Positions 1-11,751 are shown, counted from the stretch's first letter. The stretch is DNA of 64,000 nt from Tanypteryx hageni (GCA_028673005.1 CM054116.1:80612572-80676571); one strand, 5' to 3'. The notes: generated by a model from the sequence alone, not told the origin. Numbers and translations: made by a program.

Positions 1-3000
1 TTATGTTGCAACTTTCGCAAATAAGAATCATTCATTTTCTTTCAAGATTACCTGTATTGTTGCCGAATCAAACTCCTACGATATTTCATATTGAAATATA
101 AAAAACTACAATAAAAAATGCAATAATTATTACTCTTGAATTCGATTCTTAAGAAAGTATAAAACTAGTTAAGAGCGAATGAAACGATTTAATGTCGTAA
201 CCTCTTTGCGATTCTTAGAATTGGTAGTATCAATTTGTCTGGCATTTAATTTTAACCAGTTAGGCGACATAGCTGATACGCTTCTATCTCAGCCTATTTG
301 CTAGCCGAAAATCGCAAGGATTTGTATTTTTGTTAAAAACTAACAGAAATTCTGGATCGTACATAATAAATGAGATTAATTTTTCAGTCTTGGCATGAGG
401 AAAAGAATGGTGTTTTGATGTTGGCGCCGATAGTCAGCTTATACCTTAAGTACATTTTATTATCATTTGGATAAAGAATGAAAAAAAAAATGAAATGGCT
501 TGACAAAGTAGCGTACAGCACGCCATCGCAAAATCCCCGCTGACAAAAACTGTGCCCCCTTTTCATTATTCTGAGAGACAAGCAAATCCTCCGGCAGCCC
601 TTAATAATTAATAGGAGGTGCATTTTAATATTTAATTAAGAAAAGAGATTAACCGAGCACCTGTGAGCCGGAAAAAGTAATAGTTTATCCACGATTCCGT
701 ATACCCATCTGTAATGCCTCCGTTTCGAGAAATTTGAATGCTATTCAGTGAATTACTTTCTCCGGTACAACTTGGCACTTTAGGAATTGTATTTACCTCA
801 TTGTGAAAGGTAAGCGTGTCGCTTTCATATTCTTGTTCGTTAGTTGAATGATGGATGTCAGAGGTTTGTGTGACATCCATTCCTGTAGATCTAGACGATA
901 ACTTTCAAGCTGAGATGGGATGGGGGGACAGTAATCACCAACACGGCTCATGTTCACAGGATTTATTTCAACTCATCAATCATTATGTTTATATGATTTC
1001 ATTTACGGCTGTATCTTTGCCACTGCCGGTTTAATGGTTCTTCGAAATGCAAATCACGCTTGTGCTTCACGAGAAATGCAATAATAGAGCAGTGTATTTA
1101 TCAACATTTTTGGTAAAATGTGAGTAGGAAAATAACTAGAAATTTTTCGAATGAAATTGAAGCGTAGATAGGCGATTGCCTATTTTTAAAACAAATCGGG
1201 TTTAACCCTTGCAAGAGTTTCAGGCACAATCTATCCAGTTTTGCTATACGAAAACGATACATTATTGTTGAACTACTTACCTATAAGAATGCTTTTAATC
1301 AGCTTTCCTTATAAGTGCTGTTTGCAAAATGTACTCTATTGACGATGCAGAATTTCTGCATAATTTCTTTGTAAATATGTGCGCGATCGTAACCGTTTTA
1401 ATAGCTAAAAACTACTAAATTTCAATGAAATATTAATTTTAGATACACACAAATTTGACATATCCACTTATTTCGCCGCAGTTTAGAATCTGAGAATCGC
1501 AATTCGAATAAATATATAATTTTGACAGTACCTATCGAATAAATACGAGGTGAGCGGATAATATAATAAAATATTTTGATACGACTAGAATAATGATTTA
1601 GATGTTGCCAAAATATATTTGGCCTCAAGAGAATCTACTTTTGACCTACAAAACATCACTCTCACTAAAAATATTTTAGTATTACTGAAGGATATAAAAC
1701 CTTATAAACGTTATTGAAAATTTCCAACTCTCAATCACCATGCGAAATGAATGCGCAAATTAAATCAATTCAGGGAACTCTTGGAACTCCACATTCGGAA
1801 GCGTAGCCTGCAGTCGTTCCCTTCATTTTTTTCTACCGTTCAGCGAGGAAAATTCCTTGTTTATCAGACTTCCCAGAAATTTCAATACCCCTTCCATCAC
1901 TTTCCTGGAAGTGAAGGTAAAAACAAAAAAATAAAAAGAGTAGGAAAGAAAGTCAGTTCCCGAAACACACATATAAACGGCGTTTCGATAGAAATGCTAG
2001 GGCGTCCGATGGTCGCAAAAAGTCTCGGTATTTGGTGGAGGCGTGCGTCGGCGGCGCCGCATGCGTGTCCACGGTGGAAGCACGCGATGCCGTCATTCGC
2101 GGCACGGAACTCTCGTGCGGGCGGCAGAAGTCTCTTTTCCTCCGTGGGTATATATGAATGAACGTGAGAATGGCCGAAGCTGCCCCCATTTCCCCTTCCT
2201 CTTTTTCTCTCTCTCCCGCTCACTCCCCCGCCCACTCTCACGTACACTCGTCTCATCTCCCCGCCTCCTAACACCCTCCCTTCGCAAGGTTGCACTCCGT
2301 TGCACCAAAACACACTCGCTCACACGTCAACACTAGATAACAGTTCGAGAGAACTTAATAAAGCGAATCGTTATTCTCCGCCCAATCTCCCAACTCATCC
2401 TTCGCTTGAATTCATTTTTTTATTAAGATGGATTTTTGGGACCATGCGCTTCCTTTGCCTGTGCTCGTAGGATATGGGGAACTTGGTTGACTGAACCGGA
2501 TCGATTTCTATCCAAGTGGATCGGTTTTATTTTGATTGCGGCCTCGTCAGTGCGTGCGAAAATGTTAATTCCGCTCTTTTTATACTTATTAGAAACTTTC
2601 ATATTAACTCCAGGTTGTATATATTTACAAAGAAATACTTCCAAATTTAGTGTTTGTCACGGAAATGAAACTATATACCTATCAAAATCTGCGGTGATTT
2701 TCCATCGACTATGGTGACTTAGCATTTTAAACGTGCTTCTTATACTTTGCTGACATTTTTTACACACTGAAGGAGTTAATTATATATATCAACTTAGCAG
2801 TAATAGCGATTGCTGTAAGTCATAAAATAAAGTTGTAGGCTTGAAGAATAAATAATTTACTTGAAAGGTACAGCAGAAGCCTGTTAAAATTTTGCCACGC
2901 GAGTCCAAAAAAATCACGAAATATTTGCTCACGTGGAACGTACTCTACATAAGGCAAACGATAAAAAATAACCATGACAAGACTCGAAACCGCGGTGGCA

Positions 3001-4310
3001 GGGCATTTTACTTACTCTCCACCCAAGTTTACGCCCTGTAACAAAAGGTATAAAAACAATATATGAGCATATATTCTAAATAACTTCCCATATAGGTTTT
3101 CCAACCGCTCCTTATTGGCCGGGATTCCCGTATTTTCATTATTTATCCTGCGTCCCGTACAAACTCTATACGGGACGCCATTTTTCCGTGTTATAAATTT
3201 TACTGTTATTGTTAACTATCCCGTTATATTACAAAAATATGTTTTTAAAATTCGTCATTGATTTATGCGGATCAACAATAACTCCTGTTACTGGACATAT
3301 CTGCAATGGAGTCAATTCTGCAATGCTTGGTAAACATGAAAATGTCGTACAGCGAATTCCCCATTACACATCTCAAAACAAACTGCTGCAGAGAACCTCG
3401 GAGAAATGAAATGTTTAGAATAAACAATAATTGTTTAATTTTTTAAACCGTTCAAATGTTACTATGGCGCAGAAATGCGCAAAGACCTGAGACTAATATA
3501 ATTTTAAAATGGACAGTAACTGTTTTATTCTTTCTTAAATTTTTGTTCGAATGCTAACTGATTTAATAAATTACAATAAACAATTATTTTTTATCTTCCT
3601 TTCTCTCTCTCTCTAAATAGTTTTTTCCTTATTTTGAAATCTATGTTTCGTAAGGTATGTAACTTTCATTTTACAGTATATACAATTATAAAAATTTCTC
3701 CTGTTATTTCTGTTTATTAATTCTTAACATGAAAAGTATACATTTACTATAGTTCTCACACTCTCGCCCTGTCTTATTTCGGATTTTTTATTTGTCAGGT
3801 CTCTGTCTCGTATTTAAATGTTGACTTTTTTCCCGTAGTCTCAAAACTGAAAGTTAGTAATCCTATTCTCATATAAATTACGACTCGGTGCATCGCCATT
3901 GATATCGACGAATTTGAATATTATTTACATTTAAAGATATATAATTAAAATAAATATTGGCAAATTTTTCAGCTGTGTAGTCCTAAATCTCTCTATTTTT
4001 AGCTTCCTTCCAGTCCACTCCTAGTTTTTCCATCTCCATCTTTTATTTTTTATTCTTTCCATTTTTATCAGGCAATTCTTACATAATTTTAATCATAGAA
4101 AAGCTTCACTGCAACGAATTTATTAAAATCAATTAATGCTCTTCTTAATAACATCGTTTCTTTGGTGATTTATTATTTTTATATCAACTTCATCGCGGAT
4201 CATAGATATCGCTTTGAAATTAAAGATCTCTCTATAAAAATTTATTAAAAACTTTTTCATCATGCCAAATTTGGCATTTCCAAGTAAAAGATAGAAAATT
4301 TATAAATTTG
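1..4310. other. AT-rich non-coding region with one GC-rich island
   Basis: I see no gene here. The short open frames lack codon bias, recognisable domains and splice context. A GC- and CpG-rich, pyrimidine-rich island lies at about 1990-2340. A hairpin lies at 3150-3178. The rest is AT-rich sequence without recognisable repeats. It is best read as intergenic or intronic. Confidence 0.6.
3150..3178. repeat. Perfect 10-bp stem hairpin
   Basis: GCGTCCCGTA at 3150-3159 is the exact reverse complement of TACGGGACGC at 3169-3178, with a 9-nt loop. It is a GC-rich palindrome in an AT-rich background, so it stands out. It could be the end or subterminal hairpin of a DNA transposon or a small structured element. 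No flanking target duplication was found. Confidence 0.55.
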
Positions 4311-4880
4311 TCATTACCATCATAAATAGTCTGTCCGTAGACTGGTCCGTGATTATTCTTGATTAACCTGGTTCTCTACATAATCCTATTTTCCGCTCCC
4401 TTCTTCATGACTTGATAGCCCCCTTTCCCTTTCAAGTCATCCGCCAGCTGAAACCTTTTCCTTCCTCTTTTTCTGTTTCCTTCCAATTTCCCTTCTAACA
4501 CGTATTTAATCATGCTTTCTCTCCTCACGTAATATCCAATCCCCAGTTCGCCTTCATCTTTCTTATAGTTGTATAATCATGAACTTACCTCCTATTCTTC
4601 TTAGTACTTCCTCACTTTTCATCCTATCTGTCCATTTTATCTTTAGCATCCTTCTCCATGCCCACATTTCCAAGCTTTCCAAATATTTTATATCATTTTT
4701 CTTTAGCGTCCATGTTTCTGCCCCGTAAAAAGCTATACTCCATGCATATCATTTTATCAACTTTTTGCGGATATTCTCCCTTATATTTCCCTTAGTAGGA
4801 GTTTCTTTCTTCTGAAAACGGCTTTTTTATTCAATATTCTAGTCCTCATTTCATGGGTACATGGTACATTTTGCTTCTCT
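4311..4880 (-). mobile_element. RTE-type non-LTR retrotransposon, 3' fragment (copy C)
   Basis: Read on the minus strand, this encodes broken pieces of the C-terminal region of an RTE-clade endonuclease-reverse transcriptase: AFYGAETWTLKKND, YLESLEMWAWRRMLKIKWTD, EEVLRRIG. These match the familiar order 'YGAET...W.WRRM.KI.WTD...EVL.R...R.....I..RK..W.GH.LRR' of arthropod RTE elements. The 3' end reads as a 'cacggaccagtctacggaca' relative followed by an ATGATG-type tail near 4311. Several frameshifts and stops make it dead. Everything upstream, including the catalytic RT palm and the endonuclease, is missing, as is typical of 5' truncation. The same 3' end recurs at 40388-40741 and 55988-56428. 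The 5' limit is approximate and lies just before a (TA)n tract. Confidence 0.75.
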
Positions 4881-4907
4881 CGTTACGATGCTTCTAAGGA
4901 AACGTTG

Positions 4908-4908
<1 letters not shown>

Positions 4909-4954
<46 letters not shown>
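4909..4954. repeat. (TA)n microsatellite
   Basis: An uninterrupted TA run lies between RTE copy C and the left arm of the PLE fold-back. A second (TA)n tract lies immediately at the other end of the PLE (6609-6627), so the element may have inserted into or next to TA repeats. Confidence 0.9.
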
Positions 4955-4955
<1 letters not shown>

Positions 4956-4984
4956 CAACTTACGGAAAAGGAAAGGTAAAATGA

Positions 4985-5351
4985 ATATATGGATGTCAAC
5001 AAGGTGTTGGGATGAGGAAACCCAGTGAGCACTCACCAATCAGACGACTTCAGGTTGGCGAGGCCCCGGGGATGTCGAAGCGACACACGTAAAATAACAC
5101 AAAAACACAGAAACATCACAAACGTAAAGCTTTCGGAACTACTCCTTCTTCAGCTACAGAGAGAGAACTGATGGCGGTGACACTGGGTGGAGGCATGGGG
5201 GTGGAAGGGTAGTACGGAAAGGTCGAGGATTGGAGGAAACGGAGGGGGTTGGGGATGGGTAGGGTGTTGGAAGAAGACAGAAAGGGTGTGAAAAGCTATC
5301 GAAGGTTGAGGCCTGGGGGAGTGAAGGAGTTTAGGAGATGGATATGCGAAA
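4985..5351 (-). repeat. Left inverted arm of the PLE (3' coding end plus 3' UTR)
   Basis: This arm is 367 bp and is the reverse complement of 6248-6614. On the minus strand it holds the last ~17 codons of the PLE reading frame, the stop codon at 5296-5298 and about 310 bp of 3' UTR. It also holds a hammerhead-like core (5129-5153) and a small GTGAG/CTCAC hairpin. Its outer edge is ATATATGGATGTC. Confidence 0.9.
5129..5153 (-). ncRNA. Hammerhead-ribozyme-like core in PLE 3' UTR
   Basis: On the minus (sense) strand this reads CTGAAGA, then a short hairpin GGA-GTAGT-TCC, then GAAA followed by GCTTT. The hammerhead core consensus is CUGANGA, helix II, GAAA. Type I hammerheads are an established component of PLE pLTRs. 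One A separates the CUGANGA box from the GGA/TCC stem, so it may be degenerate or inactive. The palindrome AAGCTT right after the core resembles the short helix III of minimal dimeric hammerheads. Activity is inferred, not shown. Confidence 0.4.
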
Positions 5352-6261
5352 GCTCCCACTGACGGAGTTGGGGAGCCGAAGCATTGTCGGGGAGAGCGCG
5401 AATGACTCTCACTGTGAAGCAGTTGTTGAACTTTAAATTATGTTTGTTCGCATGAACGGCCACCGGCAGCGGTCGTTTGAGAATGACGCTGTTGCGGTGG
5501 CCATTCATGCGGATGTTGAGGGGATTGCTGGTGAGGCCAACATAAAAGGCGGGACATTGGGTGCATCTCAGGAGGTAAATGATATTGCGGGTGGTACAGT
5601 TGGTGGTGGAAGTTATGGGGTAGGTGATGTTAGTTGTGGGACTGGAGAAGGAGTTGCAGGGGGGGTTTATTGGGCATGTTAGACATCGTAGTCTACCGCA
5701 GGGGTAAGATCCGGCAGGGTGTAAAGGCGTGGATGCTGGGGGTTCTTTCTTCCATAGAATATTTGCCAGATTAGGGGGACGGCGGAAGGAGAGCATCGGT
5801 GGTCTGGGAAATGGAATCTGGTGAGGGGAGGATGAGAGGATAAGGTGGGCGGCTTTCAGGATGTTTTTCAGAATTTCGTGGATGCCGGGGAAATACAGGG
5901 TGGTTAGGGTGAGTTGGAGGGTGGAATCGGTGGTGGTGTGGGTATTGAGGTGGGAGTTAGGGGTGGCGGGTGCGACTGCCCGCCGGATTTGGTCTCGGAT
6001 CAGATCCGGCGGGTATCCGCGCTGTAAGAAGGCATGTTCGAGGGTGGAGCAGTACTCGGACAGGGAATCTCTGTCCGAGCAAATTCTCCGCCCTCGTCGG
6101 GCTAGGGCGTAGGGAATAGAGGTTTTGGTGTGGAGGGGATGGCAGCTGTTGAACTGGAGATATTGAAGGCGGTTGGAAGGCTTGAGGTGCACGCTGGTGT
6201 GGATTTTGTTTTCCCGGATGGAGAGATCGACATCCAGGAAGGTGATGTTTCGCATATCCAT
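5296..6261 (-). CDS. Penelope-like retroelement protein, C-terminal part (RT thumb and GIY-YIG endonuclease)
   Basis: A 321-residue open frame runs from ATG at 6261 to TAG at 5296-5298. Residues ~6-95 match the end of a Penelope RT: FLDVDLS, KPSNRLQYL, SCHP, SIPYALARRGRRIC and RGYP. A Cys cluster PCGRLRCLTCP lies near residue 190, where PLEs carry a conserved Cys motif between RT and nuclease. The GIY-YIG-like nuclease follows, with NIIYLLRC, CPAFYVGLTS and the Arg/His of NIRMNGHR. In active elements this nuclease nicks the target to prime reverse transcription. The catalytic RT motifs (palm, YxDD) are missing. An in-frame TAG precedes the ATG. The ATG and first codons (MDMR) come from the inverted right arm, so the start is an accident of the rearrangement. 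There is no internal stop. It is probably an incidental remnant, not a functional protein. Confidence 0.85.
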   Translation of the reverse strand: MDMRNITFLDVDLSIRENKIHTSVHLKPSNRLQYLQFNSCHPLHTKTSIPYALARRGRRICSDRDSLSEYCSTLEHAFLQRGYPPDLIRDQIRRAVAPATPNSHLNTHTTTDSTLQLTLTTLYFPGIHEILKNILKAAHLILSSSPHQIPFPRPPMLSFRRPPNLANILWKKEPPASTPLHPAGSYPCGRLRCLTCPINPPCNSFSSPTTNITYPITSTTNCTTRNIIYLLRCTQCPAFYVGLTSNPLNIRMNGHRNSVILKRPLPVAVHANKHNLKFNNCFTVRVIRALPDNASAPQLRQWELSHIHLLNSFTPPGLNLR

Positions 6262-6614
6262 CTCCTAAACTCCTTCACTCCCCCAGGCCTCAACCTTCGA
6301 TAGCTTTTCACACCCTTTCTGTCTTCTTCCAACACCCTACCCATCCCCAACCCCCTCCGTTTCCTCCAATCCTCGACCTTTCCGTACTACCCTTCCACCC
6401 CCATGCCTCCACCCAGTGTCACCGCCATCAGTTCTCTCTCTGTAGCTGAAGAAGGAGTAGTTCCGAAAGCTTTACGTTTGTGATGTTTCTGTGTTTTTGT
6501 GTTATTTTACGTGTGTCGCTTCGACATCCCCGGGGCCTCGCCAACCTGAAGTCGTCTGATTGGTGAGTGCTCACTGGGTTTCCTCATCCCAACACCTTGT
6601 TGACATCCATATAT
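6248..6614 (+). repeat. Right inverted arm of the PLE
   Basis: This is an exact reverse complement of 4985-5351, placed at the 5' side of the PLE reading frame. It supplies the frame's start codon by chance and carries a second copy of the hammerhead-like core at 6446-6470 on the plus strand. Identical arms imply recent formation or ongoing gene conversion. Confidence 0.9.
6446..6470 (+). ncRNA. Hammerhead-ribozyme-like core, second copy (right arm)
   Basis: Inverted duplicate of 5129-5153: CTGAAGA, GGA-GTAGT-TCC stem, GAAA, GC. It faces the opposite way, so a transcript crossing the whole element in either direction would contain one sense copy. Confidence 0.4.
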
Positions 6615-6627
6615 ATATATATATATA
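6609..6627. repeat. (TA)n tract at outer edge of PLE right arm
   Basis: A short TA run joins the right arm to the sequence starting CACTAGCTGAATTGTCC. It may be part of the target. Confidence 0.85.
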
Positions 6628-9600
6628 CACTAGCTGAATTGTCCGGCTTCCCTCGGGAAAGTTTTCTTTTAAGTAGCAAACGATTTTTATTATTTTAATT
6701 GATATCATTTTTGATGTCATATTACAATAAAAATAATACAATAAATTTTGAAATTTACTTATTTTGCTTTTGTGTAGCCCAAGTTTTGAATTGTTGGTTC
6801 GGGAGTTTGGGGGTATAGCCCCCACAAAAAAGATTCAAACTTTACCAAACGTTCCCCATTCCTTTATTACGCAAGCGATGCTTACATTAACATTTACTAT
6901 TTTATGTATTGTATTGTAAAGTTTTATCATTAATATAATTACGTATTAACGTCTTACTTAATATTCACATGGATAGATGCACTGAAGCCTTTAAAGCAGC
7001 AATAAAATTATGTGGATTATCTCAATTCTATTAGCCAAAACGCAAACAATAAACGACATCTTGGTTAACGAAAAAATGTAGGCAGATGCATCGATTTATG
7101 TTGCGAATAATCTTTCATTGTTAATGGTAAAAGATAATATTGTTCTAATATTCCTTAATAATCATTTAACTCACTGTAAAAGTATTCATAGACTATATTT
7201 AGGCATGAATCCATTTGTACCCTTTATCTTTGCGTTGGCAATTCTTCCTCTACAGCGCGCCACGGCGTGGATTTTCCTTGTATTAATCTTTACGTGGCTA
7301 TCTCCATTTGAAGAAGACAACAATTAAGAAATTTAGCTTTATTGCCGCCTGGAACATGTTAATAAATTTTGCGAGCGATTTAACATGTAATATGACTAAA
7401 CATGAATAGAATTAAAATATTCAGTCTTTCGTGCGTAAAATAAGCTATTTCTCGTGATCTTAAGTTGATGTTTAGATATATTTATATTCACATCAGTGAT
7501 GGGCTGCATGGAATTTTGGGGCTTCTCCACATCGTTTCCCATGCATTCTTATGAAAATAGTATTTTGTTGACCCCATGGGGTATAAGAGGCCCCACGGTC
7601 TACAAACCTAGACCAGGTTCTTCCTTTGGTCCATAGGATGGCTCATGAAACTTTTTAATTCGATAGCTTCAACGGTGTAAAAACGTATAAAGAACATACA
7701 CACACACACACTCTAAAAAATATATATACGTATATATATATACACACACACATAAAGTAGCATATCAATTCCTATTAAAAAGCATTACATCGATGCTATT
7801 ACAATACACACTCCTAAGTCCCATTTAAAAGCATTGGAACCATTGCCATGCTAGTTGATGTTTTTCATTGTTGAACATATCTCTTATTACCGATTAAAAT
7901 CAAATTTATACGCCAATTTATTATTCGGCTATTACCTTGAGTTTTTATCGTGAAGATTATTTGCACTGCCAACTAGCTTCAATCCTATAAATAAGGAAGA
8001 TACATATCTCAAAGAGTTATATGAGTAAGGGCTGTACTCTTCAAAAAAAAGTTTTCCTAATTATCTGAATGTAATGCCTACAGCATAATCAGTTAAATAA
8101 TTAAGAATTTTTCTTTGAACAACAAGCATTGCATTAGTAGCTTAACTTAAATACACAACAAAAAGGATCTTTGTTAAAAGTAATTTTTACTTGTAAACTG
8201 CAGGCTATACTAGATCTAAATGATAAAAAATGTAAGACATCTTTTAGGGTGTACTATTAAATTCAAGAAAGTCTTCGGAAGCAAAATAATTCTACTCAAG
8301 CCCAGGGGTTTTCTAAATTTTGACGAAACTTTTAAATATTTCACGTTAATCACTAATGCATCCAAGTCAATTCATACATTTACAAACTTTCCGACTGTAT
8401 TTTCTATATTTATGTCTCAAAAAATACCATTGCGATCATGATTGGTAGTCAAAGCTAGATTTACAGGTTTTCTCGTGAATCGAACCATAGCGTGAATATT
8501 TTAGTTTAATTTTCCCGCTGGTAGTTATCCACGTTCCACGCCGAGTAATTCTGGGCGGTTTTTTCTATTTAATCGATAATTAAGAGTCGGTTCTCACATA
8601 ATTAATGCCCGCACCTTCCGCACTTCGTGGCCACCAAATAGAGAAGCCATCGCTCAAGCGCTTCAAAATTTCAAAATGGAATTTTTTTGTGTGTTAACAT
8701 ACGCTAAGTGTCGTCTATGGTCGGGTAGACATGATGAGTTGATTCTTCCCGAGAGTGATTGATGATGCTGACGCACTATGTAGCGTTGGGGATAACGCAA
8801 GCACAGCGGACGCCTAAAAAACGAGCGCCAATGTAGTTGCCAAAAGGCATGGAAATAATGTACATAGTTACCATCACTGTGTCGCCTTAAACCAACATAT
8901 TTAGCATACAATCGTTAGATAATTTAGAAATTTTTTATGGAGACATTTAATGATTATGATGGCGGTTTTTAATTAAAAATTTGTTTGCTTTTCCCTTAAC
9001 CATCGATATATTTTGAATGCAATTATCGTTGCTCCAGATTGCGCATTAGAGCTGAATTCTGCTGTGACTTGTCTAAAAAAAACTCATAGTTAATCTTATC
9101 AAGTCAATTAATATTCAATCACACTGTTTTTAATATATTCCGGTATAACACGAAAACCCCTAATATGCAGAGGTTTAAGTTTTTGTGGAAGTATAATTAA
9201 AAATATTATTAATTGGTTAAAACTTTTCACACTTTACTCATCTGTAGCCATTATATCTCTTTATTCCTTTTAAATTCCCTTTCTCTCTTTTCTATAAACC
9301 TGAAACCTGTTTTTCTTTGAACACTGTGATAAAACAGCGATTTATAGGCGGAAATACTATTGGTAGAGTCTATGCAATATTATTTATGAATTAAATCTTC
9401 ACACGCAATAATCGATTGGCTCAAATTTTTATAAACAGGAAGGAAACATTTCTTATGTGAGCATTTATATTGTATTTCTAAGGTTTAGCTGTTTGCAAAT
9501 GAGCAATGAAATATATATCTCTTGGTGTTCCATTGTAACTTAATGGTATCCAATTATCAGCAGAGATCGAAGGTTAAATACGTGAGCCCACCCGAGTGCA

Positions 9601-9828
9601 TAGTATATTTCCACGAATTACTTTTTTCATTGATTTTTAAAGTCATACTAAGCATAACTTTGAATGAAAAGATGGAATCATCGACTTTTAACTGCGTACC
9701 GTTCAAAATATTTGCAATTGTATGATGCTTTGTTGACATTTTCAAATGATTTCAGTGTTTCAGCCATAAGAAAAATTTGCATTAACTCTTATTTAAAATG
9801 AGGTAGCCGTATTTCAAAGCTACAGTGT
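6628..9828. other. AT-rich non-coding region
   Basis: No gene is seen. The first ~40 bp (CACTAGCTGAAT..CCGGCTTCCCTCGGGAAAGT) recur in opposite orientation at 41557-41593, also next to (TA)n, so they belong to a dispersed repeat. Short CA and TA tracts lie at ~7698-7760. A stretch at 8560-8910 is less AT-rich, but I recognise nothing in it. Confidence 0.55.
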
Positions 9829-9836
9829 GTTCAGAT

Positions 9837-10044
9837 CAGTGTTCTTCAAAGTATGAAGAAAATCAATCAATCAATATAATCAACTGAAATGTATCAAAAA
9901 TGATAGAGAACTTAATGATCTTATTACTTTTTATCAAGAGTTAATGAAAACTCAATTCAGAACATTTTTCTACATCTTGCCTTCCATTAAACTGGGTCGC
10001 AAGTCATGCAACTGGATCCCGATAAAAAAGTTTGAAAAGCACCG
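9837..10044. mobile_element. hAT-type MITE, 208 bp, degenerate
   Basis: The left end CAGTGTTCTTCAAAG and the reverse complement of the right end CGGTGCTTTTCAAAC match at 11 of 15 positions and resemble CAGTGGTTCTCAAAC-type hAT termini. The flanking 8-mers GTTCAGAT (9829-9836) and GTCTAGAT (10045-10052) match at 6 of 8, as expected for an old hAT target duplication. There is no coding capacity. Confidence 0.55.
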
Positions 10045-10052
10045 GTCTAGAT

Positions 10053-11751
10053 CATACATTCCATAAATCTAGTCCGCATTTGCATTTGCTAAAATGATCA
10101 TTTTGACCCAAAATCATTTGTTTTCATATTAAAGGTTCAGAGGAAACTTTTTTGATCGAAACAAGAAACCTCGCGAACGATTTCATTTTATTCAACAGCT
10201 GGCTTTAACGTCTAGAAAGATGAAATCTGCCTCTTTCGCTAGCGTGGAACAGCAATTTGAGGAACTCTTCGTTGATAGAAAGGTCACGAAACATTACCGC
10301 GTTAAAAATGACCGGCTCTGCAGCATATGGTTTTACCGCAAACATACAAAACTATATCAAAATCTCCGTTCACTGAAACCTCACTCCTCGGAGAATTTAA
10401 GATCCATACGCCGCAGTAACCCAATTGCATGTGGCGGAGGGGAGGAAAACATCGAGCCTGCGATCCGTAATTATTAGTTCAGCGGAAAATTCCCCCTAAT
10501 AGCCCTTCTAATAGCACCCGGAGATATGACTATCGGTCCTGGCTATAATATCATAGAACTTTAAGCCTCGCCCTAGGAAATCCACCTTTTTGGATTTACT
10601 TTTCCCTCCTCCACAACGCGCCATCATCATTCTTCCCCCGTTCCTTCTTCTCTTCATCCCACTTTGCCCTTATCCCCGTCTTCATCTTCCCCTGCTTCCC
10701 TCCTCCTCCCCTTTCCCTCTTTTCTGCCATTCTTCCTCATTTTCATTCCCATTCTTTCCGCCCCTTTTCCTCTCCCTCTCTCTCCCCTTTCTCTCCCTCT
10801 TTCTTTCTCTCTCCCTGTCGGAAGTCGTTCACTAGCAGTTGCCATCCGTCAGTCCGTTTCCAAGAGTGACGTTTGGTGGGTGGGGTCGCAGATGAGAGTG
10901 TGGAGGAGGAGTAGTTGGAGGAATAGCGAGAGGGAAGGGAGAAAGGGGAATGGGGGAAAAAAGGAAGAGGAGGTGTGGTCGGTGGCGCCGAACTCTAGAA
11001 GTTTTAGGAATAGAATGGGGTGTGTGTGCATGTGTGTGTGAATGTGTGTGTGTGTGTGTGTGTGAATGTGCGGGTGGGTTTTTATGCTCTCTACCATCAC
11101 TGCCTCCGCCTCTTCTCCCTCCCCCTAAACGTAGCTGCTCGCCGAATCATCCGAAAGCTACCAAGGATAGTCTAAAGGGGGTGGGCGCGATGCGAGGAGG
11201 AGGTGAGACAGATGGGTGTTACGTGTAAGCTACTATTTTTTCCCCGGGGCGAGCTGTGGAAACGAGGAGTGGGGACCGACTCGGGGGGGCTTATCGCGAG
11301 GTAATGGTTCCCTTCCTCTTTTTGACTTCTCTTCCAGACGTATCCCATTTGTTCTCTGGGAAAACTCAGTGAGATGTGTCTCGGAGTGAGGGTGCTCTCT
11401 CTTTGGAAAACCGGTGAGGAAGGGGAAGAATAAAGGTTATAGAGAGTTAGGAATGGCGTATTTTCTTTTAATGTTCGTATTTTTTTAATCCCACTTCTTT
11501 CGGTTGTTCTTCTATTTCCTTTTCTACGATCGCGGCAACCAAATTGTTATAAAAACTTGAATATAACCAAATTTGGGAAGATAGAGACAACATATCAAGG
11601 AAAATAAAGAAAATGAACTATTATTCCATTATTTATAATAGTTGCTGACGATATCAGGAAAAATCTGTTGATTTTCTAGCGACCTATTATTATCTTTAGA
11701 TAACTTTTGAACGGCGAATGTCAAATAATCTATGATATTATATTTCCTATA
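10053..11751. other. Non-coding region with a polypyrimidine/polypurine GC island
   Basis: About 10570-11460 is GC-rich. It is almost pure C/T on the plus strand at 10600-10820, then switches to G/A-rich at 10880-11000, and carries a (TG)n tract at ~11025-11068. Open frames within it are low-complexity Ser/Pro/Leu strings. A 5' UTR, promoter or enhancer is possible, but no exon can be defended. Confidence 0.5.

Larger units (their letters stand above)
4985..6614 (-). mobile_element. Penelope-like element fragment with 367-bp inverted terminal arms
   Basis: A 1630-bp unit consists of two inverted arms (4985-5351 and 6248-6614) around an 896-bp unique core. I compared the arms base by base and found no difference over 367 bp. 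The core, read on the minus strand, encodes the C-terminal part of a Penelope-type protein (RT thumb, Cys motif, GIY-YIG). PLEs are known to carry long repeats, called pLTRs, in direct or inverted orientation and to be 5'-truncated often. Here the catalytic RT palm is absent, so the copy is non-autonomous. The left arm is the true 3' end, made of the last ~17 codons plus the 3' UTR. The right arm is an inverted copy of that end placed where the RT core should be. Both outer ends abut TA repeats. Confidence 0.85.

Noticed and set aside
7494..8879. Apparent 9-bp inverted ends CAGTGATGG, hAT-like
   Set aside because: Flanking 8-mers ATTCACAT and TGTCGCCT do not match, and similarity stops after 9 bp.
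10220..10477. 85-codon frame MKSASFASVEQQFEELFVDR...
   Set aside because: Ordinary amino-acid mix but no recognised family, splice site or homologous copy in the window. Kept out for lack of support.
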